Below, one piece after another: positions 10,969 through 21,423 of a DNA stretch of 64,000 bases. Position 1 is the first letter of the stretch. Every line of letters begins with the position of its first letter. The notes under the pieces were generated by a model. The model saw only the letters and a list, made by a program, of their open reading frames with translations. It had not been told where the DNA came from and ran no database searches. Position numbers and translations under genes: made by a program. The DNA is taken from contig OV277858.1 of the NCBI GenBank assembly GCA_922989275.2, positions 372,001 through 436,000 on the forward strand, given 5' to 3'. The stretch is from Gari tellinella. Its lineage: Eukaryota > Mollusca > Bivalvia > Cardiida > Psammobiidae.

Positions 10969-11343
10969 TTTGTTTGTTTCTACTGCTACAGGCAGAATGA
11001 CTATATACGTGAACCAAAGCATTGACAAAGCCATATTAACATTTAATTCAAGGGTTAAGCAACTAACGAGTATTAAATGAAGTAGTTTCCCCAAACCTTT
11101 CACATATAAGACCCCACTCCCCGAAAAAAAATATTCTTGCTTTTTTCCTATGTCTCTTTAACTTTTTAGATGAACATTCATTTAACTGTCATCTATCTGA
11201 CTGTATCTGATGTGGCCGTAACTAAAAAAAGTCGTATTTCTTCATTTAATCACATCTTTTGAGATCTTTTTGGAAATGTCGTGAAATTACGACTCCAAAG
11301 AGATGTCACAAGAGAAGATAAGATGTAAACATGAATAACAATT

Positions 11344-11406
11344 GGTCCCGTCTTACGAAACGACTTACGACAACATTTGTCGTAAGTCGTTTCGTAAGAC
11401 GGGACC
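11344..11406. repeat. Perfect 30-bp foldback hairpin
   Basis: Bases 11344-11373 are exactly complementary to 11377-11406, with a 3-nt CAT loop. The arm starts GGTCCCGTCTTACGAAACGA. Thirty pairs without a mismatch imply recent origin or active maintenance. Confidence 0.95.
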
Positions 11407-11689
11407 CTGATCTTTCGCTGACTTTATTTAGGAATGTTTACGTTACCAGAAAGCAGTCATCACTAACGGTCTAGCACCATCAACAATTCTGAAGCTTAGA
11501 TTAAAATTCAAAGATCATCACATGAACTTGTCCAGTTAAAGTTGTAAAAAGCGGTTCACATAAAAATACAATTTATGAAACGTGTGGATGTTAAGTGCAT
11601 GATAAAAGTAATGCAGAGGGCTCCGGGGCGTTTGGTATGTTCTTCAATGATTGTCTTATTATGATTCTACATTTAGTTTCATGCATGCA

Positions 11690-11996
11690 AATAAATACGA
11701 AAAAGACTCAAGCAGGAAACGTAACACGAACCATACACCCATCTCTCAAGCATAACACACACACACAGTCACACCATTACACCCACCACTCAAGCAGAAC
11801 ACACACTCACACAGTCATACCATAACACACACACACACGCACGCAATATCATTTCTTCATCCACACACTAGATAGAAAACACGCAAGACAAACATAAAGC
11901 AAAGTGAACATAGGAGCCCGCCTTGGTACGGTCAGTAGCAATCAATAATTAATTATAAATTAATTATTAACAGCCACTGGGGGGTTAAACCTGGGT
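11690..11996 (-). mobile_element. Short 5'-truncated Penelope-like 3' end
   Basis: This block matches the 3'-terminal region of the Penelope-like copies at 13638-13960 (same strand) and 53415-53770 (opposite strand). Shared landmarks are AAGACTCAAGCAGGAAACG, a CA-rich microsatellite, GGAGCCCGCCTTGGTACGG and CACTGGGGGGTTAAACC. Homology stops at CCTGGGTT, where a LINE fragment begins, so it is a short truncated insertion. Confidence 0.8.
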
Positions 11997-11999
11997 TGC

Positions 12000-12092
12000 T
12001 GGAACACTCTACCATCAGACATCAGAGATGCGAGCTCAGTTGCAGTCTTCAAAAAACGTCTGAAAACACACTTCTTTATTATTTATTATTAG
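12000..12092 (+). pseudogene. Non-LTR retrotransposon ORF2 C-terminal fragment
   Basis: Reading from 12000 gives about 30 codons starting WNTLPSDIRDASSVAVFKK and ending at TAG. The W-N-x-L-P-x-x-I-R..FK-x-x-L-K-T-x-F pattern is the common C-terminus of CR1/Jockey/L2-type LINE reverse transcriptase proteins. Upstream sequence is replaced by the short Penelope-like end, so only the tail survives. Confidence 0.7.
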
Positions 12093-12130
12093 AACACATT
12101 AGGAAATGGATGGCTGCTATCTTAGGATAG

Positions 12131-12550
12131 GCTCTGTTCTTGCTGTGGATATTGTGGGTCTAAATGGGAGTTCTTGAGTTGTACCGTTTGTCCGTGCCTG
12201 TTTGGTGGATCTTGATGATAGGGATTGCCCCTAATCTCTTTGAAACCAACTGGCTTGGGGTTTGTGGTATAATTCAGGGACAGCTTCTTATCTTGATGTT
12301 GTATCAAGTAAGGGTGTAATTTCAGCCATGGAACATGTAGGTCCCGCGGGTGTGCGGTGGAGAGGGTAGATGACTGCTACTCCAGGGCTGTGTTCATTCT
12401 GTATATGTTATGGGTCTAATTTTTATTTCTGGGGTTGTACCGTCGACCAATGCCTGTCTGGTGGATCTTTGATGGTAGGGATACAACTCTGATCTCTTTT
12501 GAAACCAGCTGGCGGGGTCTGTGGTATAATTCTTGGACAACTATCACCAT
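12131..12550. repeat. Diverged tandem duplication, period ~256 bp
   Basis: Two copies of a ~165-bp block start at about 12131 and 12387. Shared landmarks include GGGTCTAA, GTTGTACCGT, TGCCTGT(T/C)TGGTGGATCTT and CTGTGGTATAATTC-like sequence. It is non-coding and may be LINE 3' UTR, since it follows the LINE tail. Confidence 0.65.
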
Positions 12551-13057
12551 TTTTAATCATGTCATTGATCTTCTATAGAGTTTTTAGTTATGGTCGCATG
12601 CTATTTTTCCTAGTTATGTTACATTATTTAACTGCCTACTACAATGAGTAGTGACTAAAGCATTAGGCTTTACTTTCAATCTGCTTTAACAACCATCTGT
12701 CTCTATCACTAAATGCAAGCTGTATAGAGAAAGGGGTTATGCGTTGCATGGGTAGAAATTGAGGTCAAAATTTGAAGAAAATGAGTTTATGGGTACACAA
12801 CAGATGATTCTATTAGACCTATTACTTATAAATAGGGAAATTCTTCCTTTTAAATGGGATTTTTATTTCTTTCTACCTTAGTTCACATCGCTACTGGAGG
12901 AATTTTCAATATTTTGTTTATTGTATCCATTTGAATTCTCAATTATATTCAGAGTTTGTTTGTATGATATCAGGGTATTATTTTCAAACTTTCAACAGTT
13001 TCAATTTGAGACGGTTATCATTATTCGCATTTATAAACATGTATTAGCCATATAAGT

Positions 13058-13430
13058 AGCAGTATAAATAGTGGCAGTAGTAGTAGATTAGTAGTATAAG
13101 TATTGCTAGTAACTGTTGTTAAAGTAGTAGTAGCAGTAATAGTTGTGGTCGTAATTGTTGTAATATTTAGGCAGTGGAAATCCTTTTTGTTAGAGTAGTA
13201 GTAGCAATTGCTGTCATAATAGTAGTACATTGTAGTAGTAGTAGAAGTAGGTAGCAAAATATATAGTAGTAATGGTAGATAGAAGTAGTAGTAGTAATAA
13301 CGGTAGGTAGCAGTACTAGTAAGTAATAGTAAATCTAGTAGTAGTAAGCAAAAGTAGTAGTAGTTAGTAGTAGTAGTAGTACTAGTAGCAGATATAGTAG
13401 TAGTAGTAATGATAAGTAGTAGTATATATA
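13058..13430. repeat. Imperfect (AGT)n trinucleotide microsatellite
   Basis: About 370 bp is dominated by AGT/GTA triplets interrupted by AATAGT and AGCA variants. The long Thr/Leu/Tyr-rich minus-strand reading frame across it is a repeat artefact. Confidence 0.9.
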
Positions 13431-13719
13431 GTTCGATTGTGATCGGAATCGAGCTCATAGAGAACATATAGCTATACCATTTTTGTTTGTATCAAAATCC
13501 ACTTAACCGTGAAGACACTTTACTGCAACCATTGTATAATTTAAGCTTTATCTAGAATATTTGAGAATAAAGATGGCATGTTATCATTATCACCACGATC
13601 ACTTTTAAATAAAGAATCAATAATTTTACTGATAAATACGAAAGAAGACTCAAGCAGGAAACGCAACACAAACAATACACCCATCTCTAAAGCAGAACAC
13701 ACACACAGCCATACCATAA

Positions 13720-13724
<5 letters not shown>

Positions 13725-13790
<66 letters not shown>
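13725..13790. repeat. (CA)n microsatellite inside Penelope-like 3' end
   Basis: Over 60 bp of nearly uninterrupted CA sits at the position where other copies of the element have shorter CA/GT tracts (11757-11840, 50733-50776, 53614-53710). The microsatellite is therefore part of the element and expands after insertion. Confidence 0.9.
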
Positions 13791-13793
<3 letters not shown>

Positions 13794-14323
13794 ATACCAT
13801 TCCTTCATCCACACACTAAATAGAAAACAACACGCAAGACAAACATAAAGCTAAGTGAACATAGGAGCCCGCCTTGGTACGGTCAGTAGCAATCAATAAT
13901 CAATTATAAATTAATTAACCATTAACAACCACTGGGGGGTTAAACCTGGGTTTAGGATCGCCCAACCTCACACTTATCTCCTATATTCACCTATAAAGAC
14001 GAACAGTGTACATAAAATATAAACCCTGTTCCACAACTTTACAATCAAAAAGACCGCCAGCACAGTAAGTAAATAGATGTAAAACATCTAACAAAATTCT
14101 CAGGATTATTAGTAACACGGGAAAAAATTAAACATTCAAGCCCGTGTTAAAAATAACCCACTATGGCAACGGTCAAATTGTACTCAAGCGAATAGTCTGT
14201 AGTCACGAGTAATACTTGGGAGGGTTTAGGGTACGACAGAGAGGGAGAGAAAAACCAAAGCACGAAAATCCGACATAACTCTCCCGGTTAAGGACGGCTT
14301 TAGAGATACATCATCATGTAGTG

Positions 14324-15050
14324 CTAAGCCCTGTCTGTCGTCGCACAACCAAAGAGGAAAGCATAGTTTTCAATTGTAGATTGATCGATAACCAAACGTG
14401 AAGTGCGCAGCAATATAGTTGGATCATAATCTTTTTTGAGGAAAAATCTATTACGTTTCACAAATAGGTTTTGAAAATGCATATGTCCAAGAATCTTACG
14501 AAGTCTGTAAATCACATCACCATAAAATTCCGGATGTGAAATACCTTGCCGCAGAAAAGACTTTAAGTTACATTTATACTTGTTAATGAGAGGAAGATTT
14601 CTATAAAAGAATTTAGAAAATGTTTTACGAAGTTTATGAAATCTGTACCCCTGTTTAAGAAGCTTTTCAGTAATAGTTTTATTACGAATGTGGAAGTCCT
14701 CAACAGAGGTACAAGCCCTAGCAAAACGAATAAGTTGTGAAATATAAACCCCGTAAGATGTAGAACGGGGAACATCGCCATCTAGATGAGGATAGTTTAC
14801 AATACTAAAATCAAAATCATCTCGTTTATCGTAAATCTTAGAAGAACAATACCGTTATTTATTAAAAGATCCAAATCTAAAAATGGTGCCGATAAATTTG
14901 ACTCGTTTGTTTTATTAAGGCGTAATTCCTTTGGGTAAATAAAAGGAAACAACGTATCAAATAATGGGTTGTTTATATTAAAAATATCATCTAGATAGCG
15001 CGATGTGTTGTTAAAGGCTTCGATCATATCTGCCTGTGTATCAGATACCC
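14324..15050 (-). pseudogene. Penelope-like reverse transcriptase, C-terminal part, broken
   Basis: Three minus-strand segments (15027-14797, 14781-14563, 14515-14324) align in order with the longer plus-strand frame at 52311-53072. The first contains RYLDDIFN, the RT active-site motif. Later segments contain FHIRNKTITEKLLKQGYRFH-like and LRTSRLVIDQSTIENY sequence. Frameshifts separate the segments, so the copy is dead. No GIY-YIG endonuclease follows the RT. Confidence 0.8.
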
Positions 15051-16538
15051 AGTATGTGCATGTGTAATAGCAGTAAATTCAAAACTGTAGGTACTAAAAT
15101 GTAAACATTTTTAAATATCTTCTCTTTAACAAGTTAATGGCAGGAATCGCATCCCAAGTTGCCCGAATTTAACATAACACTCAAATATGTAGACAATTGA
15201 CGATATTCAGTACAGAAATACAGTAATGTCTGCCACATTCTAGTACTTTAAAGGCACATGACTATTGAAAAAATGATGCAATTTCAACAATAGTCGAACT
15301 CGATTAACAATGTATTAAACAATTTATATATGTGACGCGCCACGCAAAAAGGGCCCTTCAGGGTGCAATAAACAATTTCAAGTTGAACCCCAAGTGTTAT
15401 ATCGAACCCATATTCGAAACCGTTTTCCGTACAATGACGTCACTGATTTATTGATTTGACGTCATCGAAATTACGTCGTTACTTCCGATTAGGATTTGTG
15501 TTCTTCCGTTGAGTGGTTTGCGACACATTTGGCTGCCGGAATTGAACGGTAAGGCACGATTGACTACGTTTCTTTGGGAGCCCTAAGGGGAAAATTCATA
15601 AAAGAAGCATGCGCGACGATAATCCCGCTGCTTGAAGCTGTGGGATTATCGAGTGATAATCCACTCCTTTTTCCACCGAAAAGCATAAAAAAGTGTAAAT
15701 GATTTATGATATGTGCATTTTAAGATAAAGAAGCGTTTGCCTATATATCATTAGAGATATTAATGTTGGTTTGGCAGTATGTCAACCCTGAACAGAATAT
15801 TTAAAGAGATAAATTTAGAGATTAAGCGTGACTACATTTATTCCTGTGTGTGTTTTTTTCCGAGTTAATCACTTGTATAATCCGATTTAATCACTTGTAT
15901 ATAAGTATGCAATATAATTATTTAACACGTTCCAATTTAACGCTAGTGTAAATGCTAATTGAAAATGTGAAGACTAATAGTGTTCAGTATGCTGATTGTC
16001 AATGGTATGCTGATTGTCAATGGCATGGGCAAATTGTATACAACGTGGTACATTAAAATACTGGTTAAAGGTTAATTGTGTCTGCTTTTGATACCCTAAA
16101 AGAAGAACTCGTGTATGTTTACAAACATTTTCAAAGTTATTCGATTGCCTTTGCGAACCCTTAAGATAAAATCGATGTTTAGTTTAGGCATTTTTGAAAA
16201 AGCAATATACTAGAACATAATCATGTAACACGTAAATGCAACTCTTTATGTAACACATAAATGCAACTGTTTATTACTTTGTATATACCATATGTTGTGT
16301 CAAAACTGTCGCGAAAAGGATGATTTCCAAAGACAATAATACGATATTTTAGCAGATGATATATTTTAGCATGAAAACTGTGATTTTGTTAACAAAGAGT
16401 ACAGGTTACTATTTCGGGCATGGTCCCCATTCCCATCATGCAAACCAACTCGGTTAGCAGGTACACCGGACAAACTAGTCGTAAAGGGGCGACCTTTTGA
16501 CAGCCATTTACACTCAGTCCCGAAACATAAACAAAACA
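15051..16538. other. Non-genic DNA with small repeats
   Basis: Seen here are a short hairpin (GATAATCCC paired with GGGATTATC, about 15619-15651), a doubled TATGCTGATTGTCAATGG (about 15988-16024) and a doubled ATGTAACAC(G/A)(T/C)AAATGCAACT (about 16223-16269). No gene is supported. Confidence 0.6.
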
Positions 16539-16858
16539 ACGCCAAACTAGGCTTAGCTTCAAGATATGCCAAACTAGGCTTAAAATCAAGAACCTGCCAA
16601 ACAAGGCTTAAGGTCAAACAATGCCAAACTAGGCTTAAAATCAAGAATATGCCAAACTAGGCTTGAAGTCAAGCAATGCCAAACTAGGCTTACAATCAAG
16701 ATTATGCCAAACTAGGCTTAAAATCAAGTAAAGCCAAACTAGGCTTAAAATCAAGAATATGCCAAATTATAATTTCATGCCAAACTAGGCTTAAATTTAT
16801 GTCATGCCAAACTAGGCTTCGATTTCAAGCAATTCCAAACTATGCTTCAATTTTCAAC
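16539..16858. repeat. Minisatellite, ~27-bp unit, about 12 copies
   Basis: The unit is close to TGCCAAACTAGGCTTAAAAT followed by CAAGAA. Twelve copies of 25-28 bp lie head to tail, with one shortened degenerate copy near 16762-16780. It lies beyond the 3' end of the Ngaro-type ORFs. Confidence 0.92.
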
Positions 16859-17201
16859 TGACAATCCTGGTTAACGGTTAATCCGCCAGTGAGACACGTC
16901 TAGATCCCGGACGATCGGTAATCCAGCCACCAATCCCACCAGCAAAAAACCGGGTTTTAACCAGAACTGTAGTGTTTTCTGTAAAACTATTCCGTTACAA
17001 ACCAACTTTTTAAGATTACGCTGTCGGCCAACTGGCGCCGTACCCAGGCCAAAATTATTGGGCGAAGGTGCGGCGTCATCGCCAAAAGAAAACAAAGACA
17101 ACAATCATCAAACTTTTGGCACAGCGATAATCCTGTACATACGGGATGAGAGTAAATGACTGGATGGGAACGTGGACCATCTATGCACCGATTAACCTAT
17201 C

Positions 17202-17978
17202 TTACTCGAACCAAGTGCCCCGTCCTAACCTGAAAGCGGATATGCCAGAGGATAACTGATTTAAAAAGATACAATTGCCAAGGAAGGATATGTGAACACT
17301 GTCTAAGGTGTATAAGGCTGGGACGACTTGTTTCAAGTCTGGGTGCTTAATGTAGAACCCATTGGCCTGTATAATTCTATTAGCGGCATACTTATTTAAA
17401 CGCCTTCTGGCAGCTTCCATTGCCTTCAAATTTTTCGAGTACCTCCAACTACTCCTTGGGAGAATCTCAGACCATATCATATGCGCTTTAGAATTAGATT
17501 GTATATGCGCAATAATGTTTGCTATCAACTGACGCAGTCTCCAAAGAGGTATACGGCCTATATCATTCCCACCACAATGCAACAATATAATGTGAGGATC
17601 TGGACCAATTGTCTGCAACAGACGTAATTTGCTCGGTATTGCTAATAAATTCAGTCCGCCATAGCCCTGCCACCACACGTCTGCCCGCTGAAGGCCCAAG
17701 TTGGTCCCATCTGGGCGATTTCTTGCCACCGAAAATGCGTGCTTTATAATGGATGAGCCTAGGCACCAGATCCGGATAGTACCTAAAATATCTTTGGTTG
17801 TATTAATAAATGGGATCAATGAATGAGAGAAGAAGTACGTTACTATATTTGTTATCAACGAAAATGGAGCGGGCGGAAAGAGTGTGATTCCTTCATAATG
17901 TAACTTATAACTTTGGTAGTGTGACAATAGAGTCAAGCCGAATATAAGTACGGAAAGCCTCGGACCGCCAGCGCCCAT
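17202..17978 (-). CDS. SGNH/GDSL-type hydrolase of Ngaro-like element
   Basis: This 258-aa ORF has the SGNH hydrolase blocks in order: LGSS at 73-76 (nucleophile Ser), a conserved Gly near 105-108 (GYGG), GGND at 136-139 (Asn block III) and DSVH at 226-229 (Asp/His pair). The substrate is unknown; proteins of this fold are esterases or lipases. The first ~65 residues lie upstream of the domain and partly overlap the recombinase frame, so the true start may be internal. Hydrolase ORFs are known in some Ngaro elements, and their role in the cycle is unclear. Confidence 0.85.
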   Translation of the reverse strand: MGAGGPRLSVLIFGLTLLSHYQSYKLHYEGITLFPPAPFSLITNIVTYFFSHSLIPFINTTKDILGTIRIWCLGSSIIKHAFSVARNRPDGTNLGLQRADVWWQGYGGLNLLAIPSKLRLLQTIGPDPHIILLHCGGNDIGRIPLWRLRQLIANIIAHIQSNSKAHMIWSEILPRSSWRYSKNLKAMEAARRRLNKYAANRIIQANGFYIKHPDLKQVVPALYTLDSVHISFLGNCIFLNQLSSGISAFRLGRGTWFE

Positions 17979-18903
17979 CTTGTTGGATAACCTCAGATGA
18001 ATGACCTGCTATAGCCGCGGCTGTCGCGGCCCCTATACGAAAGGAATGGGATGAATAACTTGCATAATACAAGTTATGCCGGCTTAAACATTTTTTGAGG
18101 AAGGCTGTAAACTGATACCTAGTTAAAGGTGTCCTGTCTAGATGGCAGAATAGGGGACCGCAAATAGGGGGGCGTTGCTGCAAGTACTGATGGAGACTGA
18201 GGACTGGACACAGTGTTGCGCCAGTCAGACTGATTTTTAACCGAGAACCGTAACCGTGCTGGTCGGTTTTTGAATGTCTAATTGAAACGTTTAGGCATTC
18301 TCCTTTGTGGTCGATGTTTACATCGGATACATCTAAGACGCGAGATACTTGTGTTTTGCTAACCACCGCCAACTCGCTTACCCGTAAAAATGCATAAAAT
18401 GCTAAGCAATATGCAGCCTTAAACAAAAGAGTCTCGTAAATATTGACGCAGATGCACGAAAGTGTATCAATCACTGCTTGGAGCAGGTCTTGGGTTATAG
18501 GTAAACGAGTTCTGCGGGTGCGATTGGATCGTTTAAGACCCTCTAACGATTTCTGAATAATATAATTACTAGAAGGGTCCGACAAATTACTGATCTTGCA
18601 ATGAAATGCAATTGCGCTTACGTATAAGCGGGCTGTGCTGTGTTTATAACCTTGAAGGGAAAGCCATGCAATGAAAGATGCGATGCTGGCCACGGAAGGT
18701 GGCCAATTCCTTTCTGAATTAAAAGTGTTCCTGAATTGCTCGAAGCTGTTGTGTCCCGTGGCGTAAGCAGCTTTTGTGTTGTCAGCGAGAGAAGCATCAA
18801 TCAACGTCATAGACTCAGATTGGAGATCGCATAAAGAATTCTCCCTGGTATGGTGCGAGGATCTGTGTCGGCCTCTGGCAACAGGTTCCTGAACCGTACC
18901 CAC
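17905..18903 (-). CDS. Tyrosine recombinase (YR) of Ngaro-like element
   Basis: This 332-aa protein replaces a DDE integrase and would insert circular element DNA by site-specific-type recombination. An N-terminal SAM-like DNA-binding half (about 32-130) precedes the catalytic half. Catalytic residues are visible: R174 in FLRVSEL, K212 in HSKTDQ, H286 and R289 in HSFRIGAAT, a W in the second-His position (GRWRSE, 310-315) and the nucleophile Y320 (TYIRL). All look intact. The start overlaps the end of the RT ORF and the end overlaps the hydrolase ORF by 74 bp, so coupled or internal translation is likely. Confidence 0.92.
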   Translation of the reverse strand: MGTVQEPVARGRHRSSHHTRENSLCDLQSESMTLIDASLADNTKAAYATGHNSFEQFRNTFNSERNWPPSVASIASFIAWLSLQGYKHSTARLYVSAIAFHCKISNLSDPSSNYIIQKSLEGLKRSNRTRRTRLPITQDLLQAVIDTLSCICVNIYETLLFKAAYCLAFYAFLRVSELAVVSKTQVSRVLDVSDVNIDHKGECLNVSIRHSKTDQHGYGSRLKISLTGATLCPVLSLHQYLQQRPPICGPLFCHLDRTPLTRYQFTAFLKKCLSRHNLYYASYSSHSFRIGAATAAAIAGHSSEVIQQDGRWRSEAFRTYIRLDSIVTLPKL

Positions 18904-21323
18904 TGTTTACGAGAAATAGAATCAGCAATTGCATTACGATGTGTTACTATATGTCTAGCTTTGAAAACAGTGTTATACTCCATTGCTAGTAGGACAAAGC
19001 ATCTAACTAATTGCATGACGCGCTTTGACTTAGAAGATTGCTTATTCAAAATGACTACCAATGCCTCACTATCGATAAAAAACAACACCCTTCTATTACG
19101 GAATTGCACACCCCAGATCGTAAATGCAAGCAAGACCGGTATCATCTCAAGAAATGTGATATCACGCAAAATGTCTCCTACCGACCATTGTTCTGGCCAT
19201 TGAAAATGACACCATTCCTTCCCCATGTGGCAGCCACAACCTAAACCAACGGACCCTGCGCTATCGGTGGACAATTGTAACGTGTCACTATCCAGCCATG
19301 CCTCGTCTGGAATATGGGTCACCCCATTGAAATGCTCTATGAAGCTGAGCCACATAAGAACATCCTGTTGAATGCAAGCTGAAACTCGAACCCTGTGGTG
19401 GGGTTTTCGAATGTCGATTATTGCATCATAAAATCTTCTCAGAAATGCTCTACTCGCTCTAACTGCTCTACTAAAAAATGCCAATTTTCCGATCATCGAC
19501 TGAAATGCCCTTAAATTAACCTTTTTATGTGTAAGCAAGTCTTCAAGTATCCTGCGTAATTCCTCAATCTTGTGAAGAGGAATAGTAATAGTCATAAACT
19601 GTGAATCTAATTCAAAACCTAGAAATATCAATTTCGTACAAGGATCAATAGACTTTTCGCCGGCAATGGGGACAGATAGATCCTTGCATACGAGAGTAAA
19701 GGTATCTACTAATACCTGGCAATTTTGTGTATTGTGCGACCCACTAAAGATAAAGTCATCCAAATAATGGTCAAGTGTTTCGAGTCCTGTCAAATATGCG
19801 ACTACCCAGTGGAGAAACGTTGCGAATTTTTCGAATAATGCCGACGAAATACGGCACCCCATTGGGAGGAATTTATCTATATATATGTTACCTTCCTCGT
19901 CTTTCAAACCGAGTAAGCAAAAATCCTCTGGGGATATTGGTAATAAGCGAAATGCAGATTTGATATCTCGCTGTGCCATTTTCGCCTTTGGGCCAAGAGA
20001 AAAAATTATCTCTGCTACAGAATCAAATGAGGCATATTGCACAGAACTCGCTTCTTGACTAATTCCATCATTTACGCTGCTACCCTCTGGGTGCGATAAA
20101 TGGGTTATTAGCCTGAACCCGCCGTCTGATCGAGGAACTAAGCCTACAGGGGAAATTTTAAGGTTTTTTAAGGGTGGTTTTGAAAACGGACCTGCAAAAC
20201 GACCTAATTGGATCTCCTTATTTATTTTTTCCTTTAAAATGCCTGGGTTTAACCGAGCAGATTTTAAATTGCCTGCTTCAAAACTGGACCGCTTTCCCGT
20301 AAATTGAAGTCGAAAACCATGCTTGAAACCGTCTTTCAATATTGATGCATCCTGCGTATTTGGATACAATGCTAAGTAATAACACAATACATTAATGTCT
20401 ATTGGTGAATGACCCATGTCTAAATCAAGATTGTTTTGAAAATTAGGTCCTTGGTGCGGGCCTAATCCATCTCTGGTTCTGGGACCCAGCAGCTCGGAGT
20501 GGACCAGGCCTCCCGAACTGCGACCTCTGAAATATCCTCCAGTCCGCTTGCCAACTGGGCACGACCTGGAATAATGAGACGCATTGCATGTCAGGCAACT
20601 GTGCCTATAAACGCACTGTGGTCTGTTACATTGCCTATAATTAAAGTCAAAACATTTCTTGCTAAAGGATATACCTGGATTAACATCGGCAGTAGGGCCA
20701 CCCACATACAGAAGCCAGAGCTCATTATCGAGGATGGCAAATAAAATGCCGACCGGATCATCCGCGAACCGCAACCGGAATTGCTCGTCATATGTCCTCC
20801 AGCCGAACCCCCGGTGGCGGTCAGAGGCTGTCCGAATGGTGCTTAGATATTTAAGAAGCTCCTGCGTTCTATGGGGGTGACCCGACAAAAAAATTGCCAT
20901 GTAGATGACAAAAGCGTCTGTCCAATTCTCAATATTCGTGATTGACTTGGCCGACTGCCTTGGCTTATTTATCAGTTCCCCTGACGGGGACAGTTCGTAC
21001 CGTTGCTCGGCCCTAGTATTTGGCTGCAACTCCAACAGCAGGGCTAAGTCAATGTAATGACCTGAAATGATCTTGTTTTTTGTCGCTATGGGCACGTGCG
21101 CAGATATGCTGCCCTTAACACTAGGGACAGCAACTGGCACGTATCCAACATTACCTTCATCCTGACTCTTTTCAACGACAGAGGGGACGGGGTTAGCGGC
21201 GACGGCCAGGGGTGGTTGTTCCGGCTGGGTCAAAGCGTCGTTCAATGTTTGTGTTGCCGGCTGTTTTGTTCCATTCGCCTTCCGGGTAGGACGGCCCTGG
21301 CGTTTAGATCTTGTCTTGGGCAT
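18807..21323 (-). CDS. Gag-RT-RNase H polyprotein of Ngaro-like element
   Basis: The frame opens at 21416 (869 codons), but the ATG at 21323 (codon 32, followed by PKTRSKRQGRP) is a more credible start because the preceding residues are an oddly hydrophobic stretch. Numbered from the longer frame: basic, low-complexity gag region to about 110; Cys/His cluster at 255-286 (C.......C....C....HSC..C); RT with DIKSAFR at 484-490, LPMGCRISS around 517-525 and catalytic YLDD at 551-554; RNase H from about 690 (STDSAGSVGLG) to the closing HRNAIADSISR. The D-I-K-x-A-F-R..P-M-G style is that of DIRS/Ngaro RTs. It overlaps the recombinase ORF by 97 bp. Confidence 0.9.
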   Translation of the reverse strand: MPKTRSKRQGRPTRKANGTKQPATQTLNDALTQPEQPPLAVAANPVPSVVEKSQDEGNVGYVPVAVPSVKGSISAHVPIATKNKIISGHYIDLALLLELQPNTRAEQRYELSPSGELINKPRQSAKSITNIENWTDAFVIYMAIFLSGHPHRTQELLKYLSTIRTASDRHRGFGWRTYDEQFRLRFADDPVGILFAILDNELWLLYVGGPTADVNPGISFSKKCFDFNYRQCNRPQCVYRHSCLTCNASHYSRSCPVGKRTGGYFRGRSSGGLVHSELLGPRTRDGLGPHQGPNFQNNLDLDMGHSPIDINVLCYYLALYPNTQDASILKDGFKHGFRLQFTGKRSSFEAGNLKSARLNPGILKEKINKEIQLGRFAGPFSKPPLKNLKISPVGLVPRSDGGFRLITHLSHPEGSSVNDGISQEASSVQYASFDSVAEIIFSLGPKAKMAQRDIKSAFRLLPISPEDFCLLGLKDEEGNIYIDKFLPMGCRISSALFEKFATFLHWVVAYLTGLETLDHYLDDFIFSGSHNTQNCQVLVDTFTLVCKDLSVPIAGEKSIDPCTKLIFLGFELDSQFMTITIPLHKIEELRRILEDLLTHKKVNLRAFQSMIGKLAFFSRAVRASRAFLRRFYDAIIDIRKPHHRVRVSACIQQDVLMWLSFIEHFNGVTHIPDEAWLDSDTLQLSTDSAGSVGLGCGCHMGKEWCHFQWPEQWSVGDILRDITFLEMIPVLLAFTIWGVQFRNRRVLFFIDSEALVVILNKQSSKSKRVMQLVRCFVLLAMEYNTVFKARHIVTHRNAIADSISRKQWVRFRNLLPEADTDPRTIPGRILYAISNLSL

Positions 21324-21423
21324 GTTGTAGGAATCAAAACAAAAGAAAAGAAAAAAAATGAATTGGATTAAGATATGGTTTAACTGGACTCCACTTGGAC
21401 AGGGCCCCTGAGTCAAGAGGGAG

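Larger units (their letters stand above)
13638..15050 (-). mobile_element. 5'-truncated Penelope-like retroelement copy
   Basis: The copy is homologous to the plus-strand element at 52350-53770. It covers the last part of the RT ORF and the whole 3' terminal region with its CA microsatellite. Homology starts at about 15050 (GATACACAGGCAGATATGAT on the minus strand), so it is 5'-truncated. A second copy of the 3' end lies 1.6 kb further left in the same orientation (11690-11996). Confidence 0.85.
17202..21416 (-). mobile_element. Ngaro/DIRS-like tyrosine-recombinase retrotransposon
   Basis: Three overlapping minus-strand ORFs, each in a different frame, encode gag-RT-RNase H, a tyrosine recombinase and an SGNH hydrolase. 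Known Ngaro-group elements combine YR with RT-RNase H, and some also carry a hydrolase ORF. All frames are open, so the copy may be recent. The split direct repeats (A1, B1-A2-B2) expected for Ngaro could not be located by eye in 15.9-17.2 kb or 21.4-22.3 kb, so the outer limits are open. Confidence 0.88.

Noticed and set aside
13021..13467. 148-codon Thr/Leu/Tyr-rich minus-strand frame
   Set aside because: It is translated (AGT)n microsatellite.
13541..13823. Frames with long Cys-Val or Thr-His runs
   Set aside because: They are translations of the CA/GT microsatellite in the Penelope-like 3' end.
16366..16644. 92-codon minus-strand frame with LSLVWH-like repeats
   Set aside because: It is a product of the 27-bp minisatellite.
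21096..21371. Plus-strand 91-codon frame
   Set aside because: It is antisense to the start of the Ngaro-like gag-RT ORF, with no supporting features.
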